DNA of 64,000 nucleotides from Scytalidium lignicola (Eukaryota > Ascomycota > Leotiomycetes): the NCBI GenBank assembly GCA_002812745.2, contig NCSJ02000033.1:62001-126000 (forward strand), written 5' to 3'. This document shows positions 55,201 to 64,000 of this stretch, piece after piece. Numbering within the stretch: position 1 is the stretch's first letter; every line of letters begins with the position of its first letter. The position numbers were made by a program, and so were the translations under genes. Below the pieces are notes generated by a model that was not told the origin of the DNA, ran no database searches, and saw only the letters and a program-made list of their open reading frames with translations.

Positions 55201-55300
55201 AGGCTCCACCAAGCTCTAAATCATAAAGAGAAATATCATAGTTAATTGGCTTGACATTTTCAGGGAGGATATCCCTCTGTTCGGTGGGTAAGGATGTCAT
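52300..55300 (-). CDS. M1 family zinc aminopeptidase (Ape2/Aap1, puromycin-sensitive type)
   Basis: Cytosolic zinc aminopeptidase that removes N-terminal residues from peptides. Exons, in minus order, are 54434-55300, 54301-54309 (9-nt micro-exon), 52943-54132 and 52300-52891, giving 885 aa. Zinc ligands are in VAHELAHQWF (His328, Glu329, His332) with NEGFATW (Glu351). The GAMEN substrate motif (292-296) is split: SHG comes from the micro-exon (flanked by TAG and GTAAGT with a good gctaacc branch) and AMENWGLVTYR opens the next exon. That exon would need an acceptor ending in TG, not AG. Use of an upstream TAG instead would add LTSPL inside the motif. The tail exons restore GHEQVIAEAKRRFNLYISGE. 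ATG 55300 begins MTSLPTEQRDILPENVKP, as in the family. Confidence 0.85.
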
Positions 55301-55731
55301 GATGACCGTCTCGGCGATGTTGGTTGCCTAACTGGTTTTATAGTCTGGGAATGGATAATAGTTGGAGTATGAAAATGGAGCTGCACTCCCAATTTCAGAA
55401 AATGTAAAATTTGAAGTTTGAAAGTAAATAAGAGTTTTCGAAAAGAGCAAGGTAGTTACGTAGCTAGGCAAAGGCTGGATTGAGTTTCCAACATCCCACC
55501 TGCCCGAATAAGGCACTGGATTCGAGCTATGGTGGGGTAAACCCCGGCTGACCTGACAAACTGAGACTGGCTTTGTTGTCCGATAAGTTACTAGCCGGAT
55601 GCAGGGGGTTGGACATGACGCTAATAACTAGGTAAACACAAACACACGCTGAGCTTCGAGAAGGGGAGCAAAAAACCATCACGATTATCAGGATTATATA
55701 GTATCATAAGCATCTTAATTTAGAGATAAAT
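55301..55731. promoter_or_regulatory. Divergent promoter, aminopeptidase / CENP-W
   Basis: 431 bp between two outward-facing starts. The last 60 bp before the CENP-W ATG are AT-rich (ggattatatagtatcataag, TATA-like at about 55691-55700). No ORF with support. Confidence 0.4.
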
Positions 55732-56130
55732 ATGGCAGCTGGTCAGAAACTTTACCCGCGTGCAACAGTCAAGAAAATTGTCAAGGCGCATTCAAATAAG
55801 AATCTCAGCAAGAACGCGGACATTCTTGTGAGTCAAGGACGCGTTAGTTCTAAGGCATTGGCAACTAACATGGAATAGATTTTCCTTGACTATACTCTCT
55901 TTTTACAGACGTAAGATTCTTTGTGTTGAATGGGGCTGCAGAACTTAGAGGCTAATAGAAATAGATTGATGAAGGAGGCTAGCATAAATGCAAAGCAAGC
56001 TGGGGAAAGAGGCATAAGTGCGAAAAGCGTTAAAATGGTTACAGAGGTAAGTGGATAGTACCGCAGCTATCGTTGGGATTGTACTGATAATACCAATTAC
56101 TAGATGTCACTGGCTAAATTCAAAGGTTGA
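55732..56130 (+). CDS. Centromere protein CENP-W (histone-fold, Wip1 type)
   Basis: Small histone-fold subunit that pairs with CENP-T to link centromeric chromatin to the outer kinetochore. Four exons: 55732-55827, 55879-55910, 55965-56046 and 56104-56130, 78 aa, with phases consistent throughout. Introns are 51, 54 and 57 nt with GT-AG ends. The protein reads YPRATVKKIVKAHSNKNLSK, then IFLDYTLFLQTLMKEASINA and KQAGERGISAKSVKMVTEMS, ending KFKG: helix-loop-helix order of a histone fold. Because every exon is short, it is invisible as a single ORF. Orthology to CENP-W rests on my memory of fungal relatives; another short histone-fold protein is possible. Confidence 0.8.
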
Positions 56131-56769
56131 GGGCCCAGCTATTCGGCAAACCCTCCCCTGTACAAAAGAAGTTCTATGAAAGGCGTCGTGTAAAAGTATT
56201 TTAATACCAATAACAAGAGTGGATGGCCTCAGAATTCTCAATATCTGCACATAGCAGTGCAGATTACTAGAGAAGCAGGCCTCGGGACCTGTACTTGCCG
56301 CATCTTGGTGTTGAGCAGGGTGGTCAAGGAGTGACACGTGAGCAGGACTGAAGCTAGGTTACATCACGGAAGCAATGGTCAAAACTAGTTGTAGTAGAAC
56401 AAAGACCTCTGTTTGGAAAAGACCTAAATTCCCATCACCACTGTAGTTAGTTTACCAAAGTTGTGCAGCGGTACCCTCAAGAGCATAGCTTCTGACTGTT
56501 CCTTGTGGTTCTTCCGCCTTCGGTTAGCCAGATAAATTAAGGCAATGCGCCGTGGAAATATTTGTAGACTTCACCTTGCACCAACAATTGAACCCAATAT
56601 ATCGCATCTCCTTGGCAAATATTACAATAATATTTTTTGCCTATTCTACACTTATAAACGTTTAACCCCACCAAAATTTCCTCGCCCAATAATTGACTTG
56701 ACGGCTTTTCCGTAGAGCACCTACGAACGAACATCGTTGACCAACTGAATAAACTCAATTACTGTCACC
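56131..56769. other. Intergenic, CENP-W to Yag7-like gene
   Basis: No gene seen. Contains the CENP-W 3' end and the upstream region of the Yag7-like gene, with no clear TATA. Confidence 0.45.
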
Positions 56770-58414
56770 ATGGCGACATCTGCAGTCCAAAATCCTGCAG
56801 TCAAATCTGAATTGAAATCTGCAAAGAAGAAGAAGGCCAAGAATGCAGCTCCTGAAACCTCTACACCCGCTTCTCCCGCCGTGGAGACTGCAACCTCTAC
56901 TAACGGTGCTACTGAGAGTAGCAATGGAGATGGTGGTTACGAAAGCCCATATATTAAAGAGTTATACAAGTATGTGACCTAATTATCTCAAAATTTCTCT
57001 ATCAGGCAGATGACCTTGTTACTTGAATGCTTTGCCTACTTTATTGTCAACGTTACCTATGAAATTCAGATCGAATAAACGTTACTAATCTATTTTCAGG
57101 AGCATCCGCAATGTCAACAAGAAGATATCCAACGCATCTAAAGTCGATAACGTTATTGCCGAGAATCCGGGCCAAACCTTAGATGATCTGGTCGCTGCAC
57201 GTAAGATCAACGCAGATCAGAAAGCTCAGATCCTCAAAATACCATTACTTAAAGCAACTTTGGCACAGTTGGAGGAGCAGATCACGCAATACAAGAAATT
57301 CGATCAGGAGTACAAAGCCAAAGCACAAGCTGAGAAGGCTGAGTACGAAAAAATTATCAATGATCGCTCTGTGAAGGAACTGGAAGAGGCTGTTGCTGCA
57401 GCAAAAGCTGAGGCTGCTGCGAATGCCGCTAAAATCCAACAGAGGGATCTGCTCTTGGTTTCACAATTCCTACGACTAGCTGCTGTTCGTAGGGGGGATG
57501 AAGAGGCTGATGCAAACCTTGACGAGAACAAGGCCTTGGAAGGTCTTTTGGCAAGGGTATATACTGGAGATGACAGTGCAGTTGCTAGCATGCTTAAGCT
57601 TATTCAAGGCTCTGATGAACAAACTGCCTCAGTTACGGGAGAAATTCTAACCACAACCTGTGAGTCTGAATTGGAACTACGTTTATATCCCACTGACTAA
57701 TATCTTAGATGCTGAAATTAAGGCTTTATCACTGGCGCAAGCCCCCCCTATTTATGAAAGTGTTGTAGAAAACACTGAGGATACCCTGGTTGCCGAGGAA
57801 TCTTACCCGGTAGAGACAGATCCCACAGTTGCTCATGCCGGCCTTACTGAGATTGAAGTTCGTCCTTCTTCTACTGTTAATGGCGCTCAGGAACCAGGCA
57901 GAGCTCAGTCTCCCGTTCCTCAAAATTCTGGCATCGGTGATGGAGCGAATGCAGCAGCTGAGGCCAACTGGGACAATAACAACGATATGTCGGCTTCGCA
58001 AGAGGGATGGGTTGAGATTCCTCGTGATGCAGCGGAGACAGAGACTGGTGTAACTGCAACGCCTGCTGCCCACGGCAATACCCAAAGCTGGGCTGATGAT
58101 CAGCCTGAACTCTCGGTTCAGGTACGTACAAATTCCTTCCTTCACAGTAGAATTGTGCTAATAAATGTTTTTTGTAGCATACATCTAGTCCTCCCGCTAA
58201 CCCCAATGATGGCTTCCATGAAGTCCAAAGATCTCGTGGCGGACGTGATCGTGGAGATGGCCAGTTCCGTGGTGGCCGCGGTGGCCGTGGTGGTGATGGA
58301 TATAGGGGTCGCGGAGGATACCGAGGCGATGGAAATGGCCATCGAGGTCGAGGTGGTCGTGGAGGATCTCGTGGAGGTGGTGCCAACCGTGGCCGCCGAC
58401 CTGATGATGCATAA
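56770..58414 (+). CDS. Yag7-like protein with C-terminal RGG domain
   Basis: Yag7-like dimerisation domain protein; the cellular role is not well defined, and the RGG end suggests RNA binding. Exons 56770-56969, 57100-57659, 57709-58121 and 58178-58414 give 469 aa. After an Ala/Ser-rich, Lys-rich N-terminus comes SPYIKELYKSIRNVNKKISN and a helical region with EQITQYKKFDQEYKAKAQAE (coiled coil), then QRDLLLVSQFLRLAAVRRGD. The C-terminus is RGG-rich (GGRDRGDGQFRGGRGGRGG, then GYRGRGGYRGDG), ending GRRPDDA. Phases agree with splice sites. The RGG tail is expected to be a methylation target. Confidence 0.8.
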
Positions 58415-60925
58415 AGGCAGATTCAAAATTGGCTCTACGTAGCCTTGGCATTCGCTCTTTGCCTCTGTGATACCACATCTCATACTTTTACTTGTACTTT
58501 CTCCTTGGTTGTTTTGCGGTTTGCGGCATCGACGGCGAACAGGTAAGGTATGGTGCAGGGCTTACATGTGCCATAAGGGATGATGCAACTGCTGGGCTTT
58601 TCGGGCATTTTCGGGCATCTCGCATTAAAAAAAGAATAAAAATTAATGGAGCGTCACTAGCATTTGATATTATTGGCACTATTTGCATTGGCTGCTTTTT
58701 CTTGTTCCACGATTTGGGAATTGGAACGGTTCACACGAAAATGGTTGGTCTGGGTTATCAAAATAACAGCATTCATGCAGTGATGTATGCAATAACGGGA
58801 TAGATGTTGACATTGCATTGGTTGAAAGTGGGCTTTGTGATATCAATATTCGTTGTCAAGTTCTATGTGTGCTTTCGTCATCAGAAATCATGTTCATTTG
58901 CTCATGCGGTAAGCACATGCGCCTCTTTGCTGGGCTAAGCAATCATGTGCATAGCCGTCGAGTGGGATCGATCCCCAGGTGCAACCTTCACAAGGGTTCC
59001 CCACTGTGATTCCGTTCCTGATCTAAATTTGCGATCTCCCCACTCCCATGGGTGGAAAGGAAGCCCACACTAAGAGCTTAATTTAACCCTGTTGTCCTTG
59101 AACCCACGCATGTAGGGATCTATCCTCAGTTGCCCCCTTCTGACGCCCCATTCCTGAATTATCGTGATCGCAGGAAATTCCAGACCCTTTTTACAGCTTA
59201 CTAGAGGACTCTGAAAACCTGTCGCTGCTCTTGTGATTGTTGGTGGTGGAACGAATCAATAGTTTGGAGTGAGACGTTATTGGACCCGAGCACCTTCTCC
59301 TGCATGAACGATTGCCGATGGCGCACAATTGTGTTTTCCTAGTATTCCTTGTGGAATATATCCCATTCATCTGGGTCTACAGTATTTAAGCAAAACGAAT
59401 ACCTTCTTCGTTGAAGGTGGAGAGCAACTTCAAAAATCACCTTCGTGACAGTGTGCTGCTCTTTTATCCGCCAGCTCTATCTCCTTTAGTACTTTTCGGG
59501 TTTTCTCCTTGACTAACTCCTATGCTCTCGTCTTCTTTCTTTTGCTTTTGCTTTTGTCATTACCACTAGCATCAACATCCTGGACGTCATCTACATTCGT
59601 AATGCTACCGTATTCCTCTTAATCAGCTGCACCTTCCCTCCTATCTCTTGATCCTCAAGATCAACATTATTTAAAGCGCATCACACTTTGTAATTCCTTT
59701 CATACATTGCTAACACTTCTTTGTTTCTTAGATAACTAGCTCTTAAAGTCTTTTTTTTTCTTTCTCGCAAAGCAGATGTTATCCCATTCTTCCTAACTAA
59801 CTCCAAGTTGTTCGTTCCCTAATCAGGCTTAATTCAGACTACCGAAGACGGCAAAAATTATTCTTCCTACCTTCATAATGTGTGTTGTTTTGGTCTAAAG
59901 CTGTGCGTTCACACTCAGGCGGCAGTAAATCAAATCGCCAGGTCATGCAGTGAGGCGGAGCGCAAACTCTCTTTGAAACATAAGGACACTTATTCTAGGT
60001 GGATTTGGTAGGGAAGAAGTTTGGACACTAGAGGTAAGGAAATCTATCTAATAATTTGTAAGTCTTGTGACTTTGACACATAAGACCGAGAAGCATACCT
60101 AATATGGCGTGTTGCTGATACAGACATCAAAATTGGGTAGTTCTATTTTGATAACATCCCCAAGTAACACTTCTAGACGTTTTTATTCTGGCTGCCCATG
60201 CACTCTCTTTATCACTTCAGTGAAGTTAAATTTGAAGTACCCGGTCCAATTTCTAATACAAGAATTTTAAAAATGATTTTTGTACTATAGTCTGATTCTA
60301 AGCTATGTGAAGATATGAGATGAGGGGTGAGATGAGGGGTGAAAGAATGCTCGGAGAGTTTTTAAGAATATGCCGCTCAAAATCTGCATTGAATTTAAAT
60401 ACATTATAGGAAGATTTAGAATACGGGGATGCGCCTGGGCCCAAATTATTGCGCTTTCCTGCTTTAATCTGCCCATTGTTGATTGTGATGATGAAAAAGT
60501 CCAAGTTTACAGTGAGATACTTATCGTGGATAGTTTTTGATATTGCCGATATCAATTTTAGGTGGGGCCCAGGGGAAATTTAAAATATACTAACCGAATA
60601 TAGTTAGGTCCTCTCGGTAACTTGAGCTATCTTGGAACCTCGACTCCAAAGGCCCTTTCCATGGCACCATCCTCACGACCTCGACACCCATTCTGCTGCT
60701 GCGATTATTGGAGCGTGCGACTTATCACATTAAACGCACCATCAGGTGCAATCCAACTGGAATAGTCGCACTTTTTCCCGCAAAGCGACGTTTCAGACTG
60801 GTGGTGACGATCTAACCTCGATTTCCCCACACGCCCTCACGCCAACATCAGCTCATTCCGATCATAGACCTCTCCACAGTTCTGACTTATTAACACTACC
60901 TTTGAACGCATGTCAACCTACAATT
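58415..60925. other. Gene-free stretch upstream of the demethylase
   Basis: No gene supported in 2.5 kb. A pyrimidine-rich stretch with poly-T (59750-59765) occupies 59450-59830, and a duplicated gatgaggggtga lies near 60318-60342. A CT- and CA-rich leader precedes the demethylase ATG at 60926. I looked for tRNA-like folding near 58920-58990 and did not find a convincing one. Confidence 0.45.
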
Positions 60926-63900
60926 ATGTCAGCGGATGCGATTGTCGTTGACGCGCCACCGAGCGACAAGACGCCGAATGTTGGCCTATCTTCCCCTCCA
61001 CAGAGCAACCCAGAGAGCAACCCAGCACTTGAAGCAAAGATGGATGAAAGTGACTCTGAATTGAGTGATATCGAGGATCCGGAAGATGATCTTGCAGATG
61101 TTGAACCTGCATTCTGGGCAGATGATGGCCATGTTCCTGTATTCAAGCCAACCCCAAATCAATTTAAGACCTTCAACCGATACGTGAGTATGATCCTGTT
61201 ATACAATTGCTGGAGGGTATAATTTACTAACAGTAGCGACTTTCAGATGGAAAAAGTAAATCCATGGGGCATGAAATCTGGGATTGTAAAAGTCATCCCT
61301 CCTACCGAATGGAGGGAGAAGCTTCCACTACTCGATGATGCAATCAAAAAGATTAAAATTAAGGAACCAATCAAGCAAGATATAATGGGTACTAGTGGCA
61401 CCTATCGACAAGCAAATATTGTCCATCAGCGATCATACAACCTTCCACAATGGCGCCAGCTTTGCGAACAAAGTGAACATCAACCACCTGCGAGGCGAGG
61501 CGAAAGACGAACCAACCAAGATAAGCCATCACGCCCGGCTCCAAAGCCCAAAGCTGAGAAAACACATTCAAATTCCACACAAAAGAAACGAAGACCTGGA
61601 CGTCCTTCCAGGGGTAAAAAGCACCATGCTGCAGAGAAAATAGAAGATGAAAGCACGCCGGACCGTTTGCCCACACCTGTGTCTCCAACTGTGAAAGCTG
61701 AGGATGATCTTGACTTCTTAAAGTTGGAAGTGGATGACGAGGAAGATACAGTAGTGAAGGGTAGATGTGGCACAGCTCAACAAGTGGCTTCTGTCTCTTC
61801 TCGTCGGAAGTATAATCGCCGTGAGGTAGCAAGTAAGATTGATGAAGAGGCGTTTAAGAACTTCAGGTACCAACTGGACGAAGAATTTAGTCCAGAACGC
61901 TGTGAAGAGTTGGAACGGGTTTACTGGAAAACGCTTACTTACGCCCCCCCTCTATACGGCGCGGATATGCCTGGCTCTCTTTTCGATGATCGAACTACGG
62001 AATGGAACCTAGGCAAACTAGAAAACATCCTAGATATAATGGGCTCAAAAATTCCTGGTGTTAATACGGCATATCTTTACCTTGGCATGTGGAAGGCTAC
62101 ATTTGCTTGGCATTTGGAAGATGTTGACCTGTACAGTATCAACTATCTTCACTTTGGTGCTCCCAAACAATGGTACAGTATCTCTCAAGGGGATGCTCGG
62201 CGATTTGAAGCGGCAATGAAGAGTATCTGGCCCGTGGACGCGAAAGCGTGTGACCAGTTCCTCAGACACAAGACATTCTTGATCTCTCCCTCAAGTTTAC
62301 TTCAGAACTACAACATAAGAGTTAACAAGATCGTTCACAATCCGGGTGAATTCGTAATCACTTTCCCTTATGGCTACCATTCCGGATATAACCTTGGGTA
62401 TAACTGCGCCGAGGCCGTCAATTTTGCTTTAGACTCGTGGCTTGAATATGGCCGTGTCGCAAAGAAGTGCGAGTGCAGCCAGGCCCAGGATAGTGTTTGG
62501 ATTGATGTCAGAGAACTTGAACGTAAACTGAGGGGTGAAGAGACCGACTATGACGAGACAGATGAAGAGGAGGAAGACGGCGAAGCTCCCCATGATCTTC
62601 CAACCCCTCCTGAGAGTAGTGGAGACGCCAAGCCCAAAGCTCTTCGAAAGCGTAAGCGAACAGCAAATGACAAAGGCGACAAGTCTAGCGTCAAGAAGCT
62701 GCGCCTACGTTTCAAGGTTCCAGCGAAGGAGCCTTGTGTCCTCTGTCCTAATGACATTCCATCTGAGCCGCTCTTACCAACAGAGGATGGTCAGAAAGCT
62801 CATCGGTTGTGCGCTCTTTATATTCCAGAGACTTCTATTGAGCCCGGAGAAAGGGAAGTTGTGACTGACATCAAATATATTGACAAAGCTCGCCTGGAAC
62901 TAAAGTGCAACTATTGCAGATCAAAGAAGGGTGCTTGTTTTCAATGTTCACACAAGAAATGCACGAGGGCCTATCACGCTACGTGCGCTGCCGCTGCGGG
63001 TGTTTTTGTTGAACAAGGTGAAATTCCTGTATTTGGTGAAGATGGTACAGAGTATAAGGACTATGCTATCGAGTTTAGCTGCCGCTTCCATCGTGTAAAG
63101 CGTGAAAAGAAACTTGATAGCGACACACTTGATGATGATGAGCGTATTCGAAAAGCAGCAACGGAGCTGAAGGTAGGCGATGTCTGCCAAATGCAATATT
63201 TCAAAGGAGATATATTTGCAGGCGCGGTTGTTGAAAATAGAAAGAGTGAGGAGATAGTCCTTGTTGATATTCTTCCCCGAGGGTACGTTGAGCTTGTTAT
63301 CGATCGATTATCAATGATTTGGGCTAACCTGTATCAGTGATCGCTTGGAAGTTGAATATAAATGGCTTCTCATACCTGATCCTGCAGATTACCATCTACC
63401 CAAACCTTCCGCCAAGGCCATTCCAATGCCTAGATCTTTCAAAGCCAAGGAATCTCTCAACACATCAAAGCGTCAACTGGATGACGATCCAAGAGCTGAT
63501 GATCCTTTTACTGATGGCTGTACTTGGGCCGAGTTTAAATGCGGGAAGATTGCTCCTAATTCGACACAAGAAAAGGTTGACTTCTCTAAGGAAAACCAAA
63601 TTTGGTACTACCTTGGTAAGACATCGACAGAGGCAAAAGCTCAGTTCACAGAAGACCCATCGAAACCTCGACATAATCCGAAGGGCCATTTTCTTGATAC
63701 CATTCCGAAGCCTATCACTTCCGCTCCACGTCAATCATACGCAGCCTCTTATCCCTCAAGCGTTAGCCAGCATAGTTTAATTGGAGGATCCAGTCAGCAG
63801 TATCGTTTGTTAACTACACCTTCTACTAAATCCGAGAAACCATACATCTACAAACCTCGCCTACCAGCAGATCAGTATCATGTTGACAGTCAAGCTTATC

Positions 63901-64000
63901 ATTCACAACAGAATTTTATCAAACAGTCAACTCCTTACCGATATGGTACTGATCCGAAGTATGAAACAACTGAGGTTCATCCTTCAAATATCCATCCAGG
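60926..64000 (+). CDS. JmjN/JmjC histone lysine demethylase, KDM4-like (3' end outside the window)
   Basis: 2-oxoglutarate/Fe(II) histone demethylase of the KDM4/Rph1 type, acting on methylated H3 in the nucleus. Exons 60926-61183, 61247-63282 and 63338-64000 (continuing). JmjN is HVPVFKPTPNQFKTFNRY joined by splicing to MEKVNPWGMKSG (about 67-100). An AT-hook-like RPGRPSRGKK (about 202) follows. The JmjC core holds YLYLGMWKATFAWHLED (Fe ligands His375, Glu377) and PYGYHSGYNLGYN (His464). Then come an extended PHD finger (CVLCPNDIPS to SCRFHR) and a Tudor-like segment (VGDVCQMQYFKGDIFAGAVV; PRGDRLEVEYKWLLIPDP). ATG 60926 gives MSADAIVVDAPPSDKTP; the upstream open frame from 60746 has no family match. 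Confidence 0.88.

Noticed and set aside
56107..56337. 76-codon minus-strand ORF overlapping the CENP-W end
   Set aside because: Overlaps the last CENP-W exon and has no start or family support.
58900..58990. tRNA-like arrangement with a gatcgatcccc segment
   Set aside because: The B-box-like part lacks the GGTTCGA core and I could not fold acceptor and anticodon stems, so no tRNA is called.
1..64000. CRISPR array, prokaryotic operon or integrated phage
   Set aside because: Introns, fungal protein families and the absence of spaced identical repeats with unique spacers rule these out.

Overview
This is a nuclear window from a filamentous ascomycete. Most genes carry short GT-AG introns (about 45-130 nt) with CTRAY-type branch sites, promoters are compact, and the gene content (questin-oxidase-like protein, fungal JmjN/JmjC demethylase, Yag7-like RGG protein, secreted four-cysteine protein) is that of Pezizomycotina. 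Leotiomycetes is my guess from the look of several proteins, but nothing here proves it. Single N bases, mostly sitting beside homopolymer runs, suggest an assembly with homopolymer-length uncertainty, so single-base frameshifts should be read with caution.

Layout. 1-2.5 kb: a partial SH3BGR/glutaredoxin-like gene (minus) shares a promoter with a peroxisomal 2-hydroxyacyl-CoA lyase (plus). 2.5-19.3 kb: an accessory, gene-poor island. It holds three related serine-rich two-exon genes with a common C-terminal SQ-x-x-AL-x-x-(V/I)G-x-W motif, an intron-less ORF with a possible degenerate Rep-like fold, a chimeric pseudogene made of WD40-like and Est1-type fragments, a MITE-like element, hairpins and several tandem repeats. 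19.3-24.7 kb: cytidine deaminase, SGNH hydrolase and the spindle-checkpoint kinase MPS1. 26.3-32 kb: a flavin monooxygenase of the Baeyer-Villiger class and a class I terpene synthase, a possible small metabolite locus. 35.4-38.1 kb: a large C2H2 zinc-finger regulator with a long upstream region. 42.8-45 kb: a candidate small membrane protein and a secreted protein. 45.4-64 kb: dense housekeeping DNA with a UBE3D-like E3 ligase, a questin-oxidase-like protein, the RAD17 clamp loader, an M1 aminopeptidase, CENP-W, a Yag7-like RGG protein, and a KDM4-like demethylase that runs off the right edge.

Several genes serve chromosome biology (MPS1, RAD17, CENP-W, KDM4-like), but nothing suggests that they are co-regulated as a block. 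Gene models were built by hand from reading frame, splice-site and family continuity. I resolved exons for the lyase, cytidine deaminase, SGNH hydrolase, monooxygenase, terpene synthase, C2H2 factor, E3 ligase, questin-oxidase-like protein, aminopeptidase, CENP-W, Yag7-like and demethylase genes. The most unusual points are the serine-rich family, a 9-nt micro-exon with an apparently non-AG acceptor inside the GAMEN motif of the aminopeptidase, the Rep-like ORF, and a hidden three-exon membrane-protein candidate.
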